DNA of 64,000 nucleotides from Ndongobacter massiliensis (lineage in GTDB: Bacteria; Bacillota; Clostridia; Tissierellales; Peptoniphilaceae), in contig NZ_LT635480.1 in NCBI RefSeq assembly GCF_900120375.1, forward strand, positions 1,054,001-1,118,000, written 5' to 3'. The notes beneath the pieces were generated by a model that made no database searches, was not told where the DNA came from, and saw nothing but the letters and a program-made list of their open reading frames with translations. Position numbers and translations under genes: made by a program. This document shows, piece after piece, positions 35,490 to 44,105 of the stretch (positions are counted from its first letter, which is position 1; the number at the start of each line of letters is the position of its first letter).

Positions 35490-36767
35490 TTACAGATACC
35501 CCAACGGATCCACCTGCGCACCGTTGATCAAAATTTCAAAGTGCAGATGCGGTCCGGTCGAAGCGCCCGTTGATCCCACATAAGCGACGACTTCCCCCTG
35601 TGAAACCGACTGGCCGATGGAACAGTTAAAGCTCGACAGATGAGCGTAGCGCGTCATCGTTCCGTCTCCGTGATCGATTTCCACCAGATACCCGTATCCG
35701 CCGCAGTACGAGGCATCCACCACCGTACCGGCCTTCGAGGCATACACCGGCGTGCCGTACCCGGCTCCGATGTCCAACCCGGAATGATAGCGCGTTACCC
35801 CATAAATGGGATGTGTCCGCGTGCCAAAGTAGGAAGTGATAGTGTAACTTGTCGCCGGCCACAGATACCCGTCCGAACCGGACGGCGCCGGCGTAGCGGG
35901 TGCTTCCTCTTCCGCCGCCTGTTGTGCCTGTTGCTGCGCCTGCAGACGTTCCTGTCGAATGCTTTCTTCTCTTGCTGCCAGCTCACTAATTTCCGCCTTG
36001 CGCGCATCAATGCGCCCTTGCAGTTCGGACGACGCCGACGCCAGTGTCGTCAATTCTTCATTGGTCAAATCGATCTTCTGACCGACTTGCGCAATGAGAC
36101 TCTGCTTTTCCGCCTGTTGCACTTCCAATTCATTGAGCTTCGTCTGCTCGTTTTCTTTTGCAACTTCTAAAGACGCCTTCTGTCCCTTCAGTTCGTTCGT
36201 CTTGGCTTCCAGTTCTTTCATGTCGCTGATTAACGTTTCAATCAGATTCCGATCATAATCTGCCAGCGATTTCATCGTCCGCGCACGACTCAAAAAATCG
36301 TTGATGCCCTTGGAAGACAGCAATATCTCGATAGAAGTCACCGTTCCGTTTTTATACATGACATTCAGGCGTTCCTTGAATTTTTTTGTATTCTTATCCA
36401 CCCGCGTCTGAAGGGTGTCGATCTCTTCCTGCGTTTTATTCACATTGTCTTCAATTTCTGCAATCTGACCGCGCAGCTGCTGCAATGAATCCTGCACGCC
36501 GACAATTTCCAGATCGACCGCTTCCAACTGATCCAAAAGTTTGTTCTGTTCGGTGGAAAGTGCATCCAGCTCTCCGGCCTTCGCATCGACCGCTTCCTGC
36601 TTTTTCTCTTTTTCCTGCTGCAGGTTGTCCACTTCACTCTTCTTTTCTTCCTGCTGTTGCTGCACTTCCGTCAATTCGTCCGCATAGGCGGAAACTGGCA
36701 GCATGACAAGTGTCGCAGCAAGCAAACCACCGGCCCAGCGTCCCCATATTTTATGTTTGGATGTCAT
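35490..36767 (-). CDS. Coiled-coil M23 peptidase, EnvC/PcsB-like
   Basis: A 425-residue secreted murein hydrolase or hydrolase activator: signal peptide (residues 12-29, cleavage after SAYA), two long coiled coils (about 30-120 and 180-285), a Gln/Ala/Pro linker, and a C-terminal LytM/M23 domain. Zn motifs HSGLDIG and HLHFE are both complete, so it is probably an active endopeptidase rather than a degenerate EnvC-type activator. It directly follows ftsX, the arrangement expected for the hydrolase controlled mechanically by FtsEX. Confidence 0.92.
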   Translation of the reverse strand: MTSKHKIWGRWAGGLLAATLVMLPVSAYADELTEVQQQQEEKKSEVDNLQQEKEKKQEAVDAKAGELDALSTEQNKLLDQLEAVDLEIVGVQDSLQQLRGQIAEIEDNVNKTQEEIDTLQTRVDKNTKKFKERLNVMYKNGTVTSIEILLSSKGINDFLSRARTMKSLADYDRNLIETLISDMKELEAKTNELKGQKASLEVAKENEQTKLNELEVQQAEKQSLIAQVGQKIDLTNEELTTLASASSELQGRIDARKAEISELAAREESIRQERLQAQQQAQQAAEEEAPATPAPSGSDGYLWPATSYTITSYFGTRTHPIYGVTRYHSGLDIGAGYGTPVYASKAGTVVDASYCGGYGYLVEIDHGDGTMTRYAHLSSFNCSIGQSVSQGEVVAYVGSTGASTGPHLHFEILINGAQVDPLGYL

Positions 36768-36782
36768 ACTTTCATTCCTTTC

Positions 36783-37691
36783 TTATCGTATCCGAACGTA
36801 GCGACCCACGGAAAAGGCGCTACCGATCATGCCGATGCCGACGCCCAAGCCGAGAAAAATCCGCAACAGATCTTGCTGTAGCTGACCGGGCGTAATCAAA
36901 TACGCCGAGAGTAAATCGTACAGGCGAGCCGCAAAACGCTCATAGAGAAAACTGTATGCCCCATAGACGATGCCGAAGGCGATCAGCGAACCCAGAAGTC
37001 CGAATATCATGCCTTCCAAAATGAACGGTCCGCGAATCATATGATTCGTCGCCCCGACGTATTTCATCACCGAAATTTCCCGACGCCGGGAAACGACGGT
37101 GAGCTTTACCGTATTCAAGATGATAAACAGCGAAACCAACACGAGAATGCCGACCATCGCGCCGCCGAGCACACGAATCATAGACGAAATGTTCGAAATC
37201 TGCTGCACCAGATCTTGGTAATAGGTCACATCGCGCACCCCTTTTTCACTGCGCATCGACTCGACAAAATCGCTCGCCTGGTCGATATCATTGAGTTTAA
37301 TGACAAAGGATGCTTCCAACACCTGATTTTCATCTTCAATGCCTTCCAGAATATAGGCGTCTTCGCCCCACGAGGCTTTCATCAGATCCATCGCATCCTT
37401 GCTGGACCGATAGAGATACGCCTGCACGACAGAACTGCTTTTGATTTTTTCTTCCAGCGCCTGCTGGTCCTCCGGTGCAATCGTGCGGCTCAGGTAAATC
37501 TCCACCTGATCCACTTTCTGCCGGATTTCTTTCGCAAAGCCGTTGGCTGTAATCGTCGAGATGAGCATAATGCCCAACACCAAAAGCGTCGCAACAATAG
37601 AAATAATAGAGGCGAGTCCCATGGATTTATGTTTCCAGGCGCCCTTAAAACCCTGTTTCATCATGGTCAGGAGTTTGCGAAAACTTTTCAT
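36783..37691 (-). CDS. ftsX: Cell division ABC transporter permease FtsX
   Basis: A 302-residue four-helix membrane protein. The first helix ([18 protein letters not shown]) is followed by a large extracellular loop (~55-175) that binds murein hydrolases or activators, then three helices with [19 protein letters not shown] between the second and third. Its ATG overlaps the ftsE stop (ATGA). Confidence 0.94.
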   Translation of the reverse strand: MKSFRKLLTMMKQGFKGAWKHKSMGLASIISIVATLLVLGIMLISTITANGFAKEIRQKVDQVEIYLSRTIAPEDQQALEEKIKSSSVVQAYLYRSSKDAMDLMKASWGEDAYILEGIEDENQVLEASFVIKLNDIDQASDFVESMRSEKGVRDVTYYQDLVQQISNISSMIRVLGGAMVGILVLVSLFIILNTVKLTVVSRRREISVMKYVGATNHMIRGPFILEGMIFGLLGSLIAFGIVYGAYSFLYERFAARLYDLLSAYLITPGQLQQDLLRIFLGLGVGIGMIGSAFSVGRYVRIR

Positions 37692-38533
37692 TGCACATCC
37701 TCCTCCGCATCGCCGTCGCGCCGCACATCCTTCGCCTGCTGCCGCTTGCGTTCTTCTTCCGCCAGACGACGCTGCAGTTCCTCGCGCGGAAACGACGTCG
37801 TCGGGTCAAAGAGACCGATGTCATCTGCTTCCTTGGGGTCAAACGGCACAAAATCGGTCATATACCGTCCCCCCTCTTCGTCGCGCACCAACTGCCCATG
37901 CGACAGCTGCAGTACACGCTTTTTCATCGTATCGACAATTTCGCTCGCGTGCGTGCTGACAATGACGGTCGTCCCGTTCGCGTTGATGCTCTCGAAGGAG
38001 CGCATGACTTCCCACGATGTCGCCGGATCCAGATTGCCAGTCGGCTCGTCCGCAATGATAATTTCCGGTTTCGTCGCCATTGCCCGCGCAATGGAGATGC
38101 GCTGCTGCTCTCCACCGGAAAGCTGGTTGGGATAACTCTTCATTCGATCCTGCAAGTGCACCAATTCCAAGACTTCCCGAACGCGTTTCTTTTTGTCCTT
38201 CCGGCTCATGCCGAGCAAACTCAGACAATAGTCGATATTCTCGTAAACCGTCATATCTTCCAACAGCCGAAATTCCTGAAAGACAACGCCGATGCGCTGC
38301 CGCAGTTTCGGCACGCGCCGTGCCGGCAGATGCGTGATATTCTCTCCATTGAAAAAAATCTGTCCGCTATCCGGCTGAATGTGCTTCATCAGCAAATTGA
38401 CCAAACTGGACTTTCCCGCACCGCTCGGACCGATTAAAAACACGAATTCACCGGGTTCGATATGTAGGCTCACATGATCCAGCCCGATGACATTATTGTT
38501 ATATTTTTTTGACACATTCTTAAATTCGATCAT
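37688..38533 (-). CDS. ftsE: Cell division ATP-binding protein FtsE with C-terminal extension
   Basis: ABC ATPase partner of FtsX. Walker [10 protein letters not shown], signature [14 protein letters not shown], Walker [13 protein letters not shown] and the H-loop STHASEI are intact. At 281 aa it is some 50 residues longer than typical FtsE (~230); the extra C-terminal part is Arg/Glu/Asp-rich ([18 protein letters not shown]), likely a charged helix. An extended -10 promoter lies just upstream. Confidence 0.94.
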   Translation of the reverse strand: MIEFKNVSKKYNNNVIGLDHVSLHIEPGEFVFLIGPSGAGKSSLVNLLMKHIQPDSGQIFFNGENITHLPARRVPKLRQRIGVVFQEFRLLEDMTVYENIDYCLSLLGMSRKDKKKRVREVLELVHLQDRMKSYPNQLSGGEQQRISIARAMATKPEIIIADEPTGNLDPATSWEVMRSFESINANGTTVIVSTHASEIVDTMKKRVLQLSHGQLVRDEEGGRYMTDFVPFDPKEADDIGLFDPTTSFPREELQRRLAEEERKRQQAKDVRRDGDAEEDVQ

Positions 38534-38561
38534 TTTGTCCCCTCAAATTTAATTCCTTCAC

Positions 38562-38570
38562 AGTATATCA
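38562..38570 (-). promoter_or_regulatory. ftsE operon promoter (extended -10)
   Basis: TGATATACT on the minus strand: TGn extension plus TATACT (38562-38567), about 30 bp before the ftsE start. The -35 region is poor. Likely drives the whole ftsE-to-DUF4349 run. Confidence 0.6.
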
Positions 38571-38662
38571 CAAAAATTACAAAAAGGTTACGGAATCTGT
38601 TCACCTGCTTTCACCGATTTCTGCTTTTTCTGTCTTGAAACTCTTTTTTCTATGCCAACCTA

Positions 38663-38671
38663 TGTTACAAT
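38663..38671 (+). promoter_or_regulatory. Promoter of second MATE gene (extended -10)
   Basis: TGTTACAAT: TGn extension plus TACAAT (38666-38671). No clear -35. It sets a transcription start near 38678 and leaves a ~100-nt leader. Confidence 0.55.
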
Positions 38672-38676
38672 GGGCG

Positions 38677-38757
38677 TACTGCAACGACGGTCGCAAAGAC
38701 AAGCGGGGGCGCCCCGCTTTCGAGACTGGACGCGCAGCCCGCCTCGGCGGGCTCTTT
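38677..38757 (+). ncRNA. Structured 5' leader of MATE gene (riboswitch candidate)
   Basis: Between the promoter and the MATE start the RNA can fold into a CTGC/GCAG-closed junction enclosing a GTC-GCAAA-GAC hairpin and a strong AAGCGGGG/CCCCGCTT hairpin, followed by AGCCCGC-CTCG-GCGGGCT with CTTTC after it. The last hairpin is terminator-like and sits just before the ribosome binding site, with pairing alternatives to the upstream arm. I could not match it to a named riboswitch class (checked by eye against GEMM, ykkC, crcB, yybP, TPP and ZTP consensus features). An attenuator or new ligand-binding leader is possible. Confidence 0.45.
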
Positions 38758-38781
38758 CATTGCATAAATTTGGGAGGAACC

Positions 38782-40206
38782 ATGACAGAATTAAACCAGA
38801 AGAATCCGACGCCGTCGCGCGCTGTTACAAAAAAACGCCATTCCCATCAGACAAATATGACAGAAGGCAGCCCCCTTATTCATATTGTACAGTTTTCGCT
38901 GCCCTTGCTTTTTGGCAATATTTTTCAACAACTCTACAATACGGTCGACAGCATCGTCGTAGGGAATTTTGTCGGCAAGTACGCGCTTGCCGCCGTAGGC
39001 GCCGGTTTCCCTTTTATGATGGCCTTGAGCTCCCTCTTTTTAGGCGTCGGCATCGCCGCAACGGTGATGATCGCACAGGCCTTCGGACGCCAGGATTTTC
39101 GTGAAGTGCGTCTGATCACCGGCACGGTCTATCGGGCGGCACTGATCGGAACACTGCCGCTCATGGCGGCAGGCTTCTTTCTTTCCGGTCCCGTCCTGCG
39201 CATGATGAATGTCCCCGACGATGGCACCCTTGCCATGGCGACCCAATATCTGCAGATCATCTTCATCGGTCTGCTCGGCACCGTCGGCTTCAATCTCAAC
39301 GCCGGCATGTTGCAGGGTGTCGGCGACTCTGTGAGTTCGGTCCGCTTTTTGATCATTGCCGCCCTGATCAATACGGTCCTCGATCTCTTCTTTGTCATCC
39401 CCCTCGGAATGGGCGTAACCGGCGCCGCATTGGCGACGGTCATTTCCCAATGGATCAGCTGGCTGCTCGGCATTCGCCACATGAATCGCAACTACAATTT
39501 CTTTCGCATCCATTTTTTTCGTTTGCCCTTTGACCGCCGTCTCTTTTCCCAAGCCCTTCGCCTCGGCGTTCCCTCGGCGCTCCAAAACCTCTTTTTCTCC
39601 GTCGGCATTATCGTTCTCAATTCCCTAATCAACCAATTCGGGACCGACTTCATCGCCGGTTTTAACGGTGCCAACAAAATCGACACCTTCCTGTTCATGC
39701 CCATTCAAAGCTTTGCCAATGCCGTGACGACCTTCACCGGACAAAATGCCGGCGCCGGCAATCTGGAACGCATTCAGCAGGGGCGCCGCGCCACACTCGC
39801 CGTTTCCATCCTCTTTTCCATTCTCGTCGGCGCGTTGGTGTTTTATTTCGCGCGCCCCCTCATCGGCCTGTTCAACAACTCCCCCGCCGTGCTGGACGCC
39901 GGACAGTGGTATCTCCAGGAAGTCATCCCCTTCTATTCGCTCCTCGCCGTTCTTTTTGTCAACAACAGTGTACTGCGTGGAGTTGGTAAGAGGGGTCCGC
40001 CCATGATCACCAGCATGGTCGGCCTGTGGCTTGCTCGCGTACCCGCCGCTCACTTTATCGCCCACACCTGGGGACATCAATATCTCTTCTTCTCCTACGG
40101 CGTCGGCTGGATCCTCGGCGTTGCCTTTTCTCTTGTGTATTACTACTTCGGCAATTGGCGCCAAAATGTAAAAGTGCCCGCCCCGGCAACCGAAACGGAC
40201 AACTAA
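38782..40206 (+). CDS. MATE family efflux transporter (second copy)
   Basis: A 474-residue, 12-helix MATE exporter, only distantly similar to the one at 9807. Canonical pieces are NMTEGSPLIHIVQFSLP, NIFQQLYNTVDSIVVGNFVG, and SFANAVTTFTGQNAGAG. The ATG at 38782 has GGGAGGAAC upstream; the frame continues 49 codons further 5' but that stretch is the structured leader, with no ribosome binding site. It is the only plus-strand gene between 2.5 and 62 kb that I accept. A drug or toxic-metabolite role, possibly ligand-induced through the leader, is inferred. Confidence 0.9.
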   Translation: MTELNQKNPTPSRAVTKKRHSHQTNMTEGSPLIHIVQFSLPLLFGNIFQQLYNTVDSIVVGNFVGKYALAAVGAGFPFMMALSSLFLGVGIAATVMIAQAFGRQDFREVRLITGTVYRAALIGTLPLMAAGFFLSGPVLRMMNVPDDGTLAMATQYLQIIFIGLLGTVGFNLNAGMLQGVGDSVSSVRFLIIAALINTVLDLFFVIPLGMGVTGAALATVISQWISWLLGIRHMNRNYNFFRIHFFRLPFDRRLFSQALRLGVPSALQNLFFSVGIIVLNSLINQFGTDFIAGFNGANKIDTFLFMPIQSFANAVTTFTGQNAGAGNLERIQQGRRATLAVSILFSILVGALVFYFARPLIGLFNNSPAVLDAGQWYLQEVIPFYSLLAVLFVNNSVLRGVGKRGPPMITSMVGLWLARVPAAHFIAHTWGHQYLFFSYGVGWILGVAFSLVYYYFGNWRQNVKVPAPATETDN

Positions 40207-40260
40207 GCCATGTCGAGCCCTGCCATGGGTTGACATCGGGTCCCTTTTCTTCCACCTTTT

Positions 40261-41742
40261 TTACTTCAACGGAAAGCGTCTCATCAGTTCTTGTAGCGCG
40301 AATTTTCCGCTCGCCGCCGCAATGGGAAGTCCACCGCCGGTTTGCACCCATTGGCTGGCAAGAAACAGGTTCTTGAGCCCTTTGACAGTACTCTTGCCAT
40401 AAAGCGATTTATATCCTTTGCGCGCGTTAAAACTCATATAGGCGCCCTGATACGCATGGCACCATCGGGCAAAGGTCAGCGGGCTATAGGTATTCAGTAA
40501 AACGAGCCGCCCTTTTACTATCGGAAAGCGGCTTTCGATGCGCTGTCGGAGCGCTTCCGCCAAGTTGCGTTTTTCTTCCTCATACGCTTGCTTTGACAAG
40601 GAATTCCAGTACGCAAAATTTCCGTTATTCAGCAACACATTGCACTGAATCACCCGCTTGTCGGCAGGAAACAGCGTTTCATCATAATCGTATATTCTTA
40701 TACCGCACAGATCTCGGTTTTCTCCGCTCACCGTATAGGGTTCACAGGGAAACACCACCGATCCTTTGGGAAGAGATAACTCCTCCTCCCCCAAAATGCC
40801 AAAAGCCGCTTGGTAACCGGTATTCGCCCCATACCCTTCAGGATTGTCATACATGGTTTTCAAATTTTTATCGAGATATTTTTCGGATAAAATATCGTAG
40901 AACAATGGATGGGGATCGGACGCCCAAATATACGCTTCCCCGGTGACGGTCCGATGATCTTTCAACCGCACACTGCGCAGGCGTTGTCCATCCACTTCAG
41001 CCGCGGATACGGCGGCATTCCATTCAATGGAGCCGCCCAAACTTTGATACCATTCCTGCATTCGTTGCACCATTCCGACCGAACCGCCCCGCGGGATCCC
41101 GGCGCTACCGCTTGTATAAAACGCATAAGAAGTAAGCAAGGTCATTGCAAGGAAATCTTTTGGAAAGAATGCGCTCATCATCAACTTCATCAAAGGATGG
41201 TGAAATCTCTCCGCCAATTCAGCAATCGTAATATTGCCATAAATCTGATAGGCTTTTGAAGCCCCTTTCATGCCCATGGCCATTTTTATATATTGAAACA
41301 TATTCATATGCGCCGGCGATTTTTCACAGGGCGGTTGTATGCATTCCGCCTGCCGCACGGAATCAAAAAAGAGATTGATTTCCCGCGCATCTTCCGGTGC
41401 GATGGCTAAAAATTCCGCCCTGCTTTTTTCAAGATTTCTGTCGAAGGTCAGTATCTTGTCTTCCGCCTGCAAAGTATAAAAGGTCGGTTCATAGTAAATT
41501 TCAACATCCGCATTCAGCACGCCTAACTCGTTCCAAAGATGATATAGGGCATTTTCTTTATTACATCCGACAAGCCAATGGATGCAGTTATCAATGTGAT
41601 ACCCCTGACGGTTCCAGCCTGTGCACTCCCCGCCGGCCATCTTATTTTTTTCAAGGATTACGGTCTGATACCCCTGTTTTTGAGCGAAAATTCCGGCGCT
41701 TAAACCGGAGATTCCGCCACCTACGATTACAAGCTTATCCAT
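40261..41742 (-). CDS. CrtI/phytoene dehydrogenase-like FAD oxidoreductase
   Basis: A 493-residue FAD-dependent oxidoreductase of the phytoene desaturase/retinol saturase superfamily. The N-terminal dinucleotide fold reads VIVGGGISGLSAGIFAQKQG with the second motif GGECTGWNRQGYHID; the C-terminus ends FLASQWVQTGGGLPIAAASGK, the standard FAD-closing motif. No carotenoid biosynthesis genes are nearby, so carotenoid activity should not be assumed. A -10 TATAAT (41776-41781) lies 35 bp upstream; transcription is convergent with the MATE gene. Confidence 0.85.
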   Translation of the reverse strand: MDKLVIVGGGISGLSAGIFAQKQGYQTVILEKNKMAGGECTGWNRQGYHIDNCIHWLVGCNKENALYHLWNELGVLNADVEIYYEPTFYTLQAEDKILTFDRNLEKSRAEFLAIAPEDAREINLFFDSVRQAECIQPPCEKSPAHMNMFQYIKMAMGMKGASKAYQIYGNITIAELAERFHHPLMKLMMSAFFPKDFLAMTLLTSYAFYTSGSAGIPRGGSVGMVQRMQEWYQSLGGSIEWNAAVSAAEVDGQRLRSVRLKDHRTVTGEAYIWASDPHPLFYDILSEKYLDKNLKTMYDNPEGYGANTGYQAAFGILGEEELSLPKGSVVFPCEPYTVSGENRDLCGIRIYDYDETLFPADKRVIQCNVLLNNGNFAYWNSLSKQAYEEEKRNLAEALRQRIESRFPIVKGRLVLLNTYSPLTFARWCHAYQGAYMSFNARKGYKSLYGKSTVKGLKNLFLASQWVQTGGGLPIAAASGKFALQELMRRFPLK

Positions 41743-41775
41743 ACTCTCGTACCTCGCCGTCTATTCTTATAAATT

Positions 41776-41781
41776 ATTATA
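41776..41781 (-). promoter_or_regulatory. -10 of oxidoreductase gene
   Basis: Perfect TATAAT 34 bp before the start codon; the -35 position (TGTAAT) is weak. Confidence 0.5.
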
Positions 41782-41885
41782 CTACGCAGGGCAGCTGCAT
41801 TACACGGTGATCGATTAGAATCGCACCACCGCAGGAGCTCGAAAGGAGAAGAAAATAAAATTTTTGGTAACTTTTTGGTAACCAT

Positions 41886-41919
41886 AAAAAAAGAGAACGT
41901 TGAAATTTCAACATTCTCT
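41886..41919 (-). terminator. ssrA terminator
   Basis: Hairpin AGAGAATGTTGAAA/TTTCAACGTTCTCT (41892-41919) with one mismatch, followed by seven Ts on the minus strand. It lies eight bases past the tmRNA CCA end. Confidence 0.92.
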
Positions 41920-41926
41920 AGCTTAG

Positions 41927-42274
41927 TGGTGGAGATGGAGGGGGTCGAACCCTCGTCCAAAAACACTTCCCGGGAAATCTCTCCGAGCGCAGTTTATTTG
42001 CATTTTTCCCCGCTCACCAAGAAAACAAACAAACAAAGTGAACAGGTAGCTTCATCATTTCTGAATCGCACGCAAAGCTTAATGCGATCCGTTCCCCGAC
42101 ATTGTTGAGGTCAGCGGGCGCGTTACGGGTCCACACCCGGGACCGGCAGCCTTTAGGCTGCGTATGCTAATTCTTGATCGTTAGCGTTTATATTTAGTTG
42201 TCTTGTTTTACGTCTACGACCCGACGGCTCGCTATTTCCCCTTCCGTATCCCTGTCGAAACCAAGCTCATCCCC
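41927..42274 (-). ncRNA. ssrA: tmRNA
   Basis: Transfer-messenger RNA for ribosome rescue. The 5' end GGGGATGAGCTTGGTTTCGAC (42274 downward) pairs with the 3' acceptor strand CATCTCC before the encoded CCA, and GGTTCGACCC forms the T-arm. The tag reading frame at 42185-42153 runs GCT AAC GAT … TAA and encodes ANDQELAYAA, the same length and ending as known tags (E. coli ANDENYALAA). Length 348 nt. It has its own consensus promoter and terminator. Confidence 0.97.
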
Positions 42275-42284
42275 AAGCACTTAT

Positions 42285-42313
42285 AGTATAGCATGCGCGG
42301 AAAAATGCGTCAA
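42285..42313 (-). promoter_or_regulatory. ssrA promoter
   Basis: -35 TTGACG (42308-42313), exact 17-bp spacer, -10 TATACT (42285-42290), start site expected near 42277. The -35 is embedded in the end of the terminator hairpin of the upstream gene. Confidence 0.88.
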
Positions 42314-42355
42314 AGCGGCGATTTGGAAATCGGTTCGTCCCGATCGCCGCTTTGA
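42301..42355 (-). terminator. Terminator of CofE-like gene, overlapping ssrA promoter
   Basis: A 13-bp perfect stem TCAAAGCGGCGAT/ATCGCCGCTTTGA (42310-42322 with 42343-42355), 20-nt loop, then CGCATTTTT on the minus strand. The T-tract is offset by four bases. The descending arm includes the ssrA -35 hexamer. Confidence 0.65.
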
Positions 42356-42408
42356 TCCCCCCAATCAGCAACTTCAAAAGGCTTCGCAAGATCCGCACGT
42401 CCGCGGCG

Positions 42409-43602
42409 TCATTCGCCCACGGTCAGATTGTCAAAATAACCCTGAATGAGGACAATCGGCGTACCCTTGTCCCCGCTGCCCGATGTCAAATCGGCCAAAG
42501 AGCCGAGCAAATCCGTAATGCGACGCGGCGTGGTGCCTTCGGAAAGCATTTTACCCTTCAAATCGGACTGCTTGGCGCGAATGTCGTGGCGAATCGCCCG
42601 ATCCAGTTCCTCGCCACGCAGGTCGCCGTAGTTGTTGTCCGCCAGAAACTTGATTTTTAACTCATTCGGCACGCCCTCAAGCCCTTCCGTGTAGGCGGGC
42701 GAAACCACCGGATCCGCCAATTCCCAGATGCCGCCGACGGGATCGCGGAAAGCCCCGTCTCCGTAGATCATGACCTCAATCTGTTTTCCTGTGCTTTCGC
42801 GCAGGCGGCGTGCAATTTCGTTGACAATCGGTGCCGGATCTTCGGGGAAAAGTTTGACGCTCTCGTCCGTCGCTTTGTTGCTGCCCAAAAGTCCATACCG
42901 CGAATTAAAACCACTTCCATCCACCGACTCGGTCAGAATGTCACAGAGATTGTAGACCTGCTCTGCGCCGGCGTCCTTCAGAATGCGCTTGGTGCGTTTA
43001 CGCGTATGGATATCACAAGTCAAGATTTGATCCGTGTAGGAAAGAATTGCCGTCGGCTGATTCGCCAGAAAAATTTCCACTTCACAATGTTCCGCCTCGA
43101 TCAACGCCCGGTAGTATTGGAGATAGTCGACCCCGGTGAATTCGTGTGGATTCTCACCGAATTTCTCCCGATACTGCGCTTCCGTAAGCACATCCGACCA
43201 GGGATTGATGCCGCTTTCGTCCAAGTCATCCTCCGTCATGAGCGCGTTGCCCACTTCGTCGGAAGGGTACCCCACCTGCAAATAAATCTTCTTCGCCCCG
43301 CGTGCGACGCCCTTCAAGTTCATGGCAAAGCGGTTGCGGCTTAAAATTGGATGTACCACGCCGATCACGCCCTCCGGAAACTTTCTTCGCACATCCGCCG
43401 CGATCTGATCCACCGTGGCGTAATTGCCTGCAGCGCGCGCAACCAATGCTTCTGTCACACATACGACATCGCGATCGTGAAACGAAAATCCTTCATTTTC
43501 CGACGCCTTTTGTACCGCATCGACTACAAAATCAACAACATTATCGCCTCGCCGAATAATCGGCCCTCGAATCCCCCTCGAGGTCGTTCCTACCAATCTC
43601 AT
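42409..43602 (-). CDS. CofE-like (coenzyme F420-0:glutamate ligase family) protein
   Basis: A 397-residue protein starting MRLVGTTSRGIRGPIIRRGD, with VCVTEALVARAAG, GVVHPILSRNRFAMNLKGVARGAKK-type and GDGAFRDPVGG segments that match the Firmicute branch of the F420 gamma-glutamyl ligase fold. Bacteria of this kind do not normally make F420, and no other F420 gene is present here, so the annotated reaction is doubtful. A different amide ligase activity is more likely. CAAGGAGG sets the start at 43602. Confidence 0.75.
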   Translation of the reverse strand: MRLVGTTSRGIRGPIIRRGDNVVDFVVDAVQKASENEGFSFHDRDVVCVTEALVARAAGNYATVDQIAADVRRKFPEGVIGVVHPILSRNRFAMNLKGVARGAKKIYLQVGYPSDEVGNALMTEDDLDESGINPWSDVLTEAQYREKFGENPHEFTGVDYLQYYRALIEAEHCEVEIFLANQPTAILSYTDQILTCDIHTRKRTKRILKDAGAEQVYNLCDILTESVDGSGFNSRYGLLGSNKATDESVKLFPEDPAPIVNEIARRLRESTGKQIEVMIYGDGAFRDPVGGIWELADPVVSPAYTEGLEGVPNELKIKFLADNNYGDLRGEELDRAIRHDIRAKQSDLKGKMLSEGTTPRRITDLLGSLADLTSGSGDKGTPIVLIQGYFDNLTVGE

Positions 43603-43672
43603 GTAATCCTCCTTGCCGGCCATCCCTATCCTTCAGCCAAGCCGCACCCATTGTACCAAAAACAAGACCCGT

Positions 43673-44098
43673 TTATTCAATATTTTTCCGCGTAAAACGC
43701 AGCGGCAACATTTCCGCCAAAGTCCAAATCTGCACAGTACCCTTTCCGTTTACCAATATGATGGGAAAATCCCCATCACAGAACTCCGCCAGCGCTTGGC
43801 GACACACGCCGCACGGTGCCGTAAAAGAATCGCTCAAAACCGAACGATCGCTATTTTTTCCGACAATGGCAATGGCGCGAAAATCGCGCACGCCCTCTGA
43901 GACCGCCTTGAACAACGCCGTGCGCTCCGCGCAGCATGTTGGCGAATAGGCGGCCGATTCAATATTGCATCCGCGCCAGATATGCCCCGCGCCGTCCTCC
44001 AACGCTGCGCCGACGGTAAAATGTGAATACGGCGCATAAGAATATTCCAGCGCCTGTATCGCCTGCGTAATCAAGGGGCGATAGACACTAGTTTCCAT
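43673..44098 (-). CDS. cdd: Cytidine deaminase
   Basis: A 141-residue homotetrameric-type cytidine deaminase. Zinc site: Cys56-Ala-Glu58 (CCAERT) and Pro95-Cys96-Gly-Val-Cys99 (PCGVC). The start at 44098 has GAGG five bases upstream; the gene overlaps the end of the pyrimidine-nucleoside phosphorylase. Together they convert cytidine to uridine and then to uracil plus ribose-1-phosphate. Confidence 0.93.
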   Translation of the reverse strand: METSVYRPLITQAIQALEYSYAPYSHFTVGAALEDGAGHIWRGCNIESAAYSPTCCAERTALFKAVSEGVRDFRAIAIVGKNSDRSVLSDSFTAPCGVCRQALAEFCDGDFPIILVNGKGTVQIWTLAEMLPLRFTRKNIE

Positions 44099-44105
44099 GT
44101 TTTCC

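Noticed and set aside
40208-40250. Bidirectional terminator between MATE and the oxidoreductase
   Set aside because: An imperfect ATGTC…GACAT stem exists, but no T-run directly follows it on either strand.
41931-41975. tRNA-like T-arm sequence (GGTTCGACCC)
   Set aside because: Belongs to the 3' domain of tmRNA, not to a separate tRNA gene.
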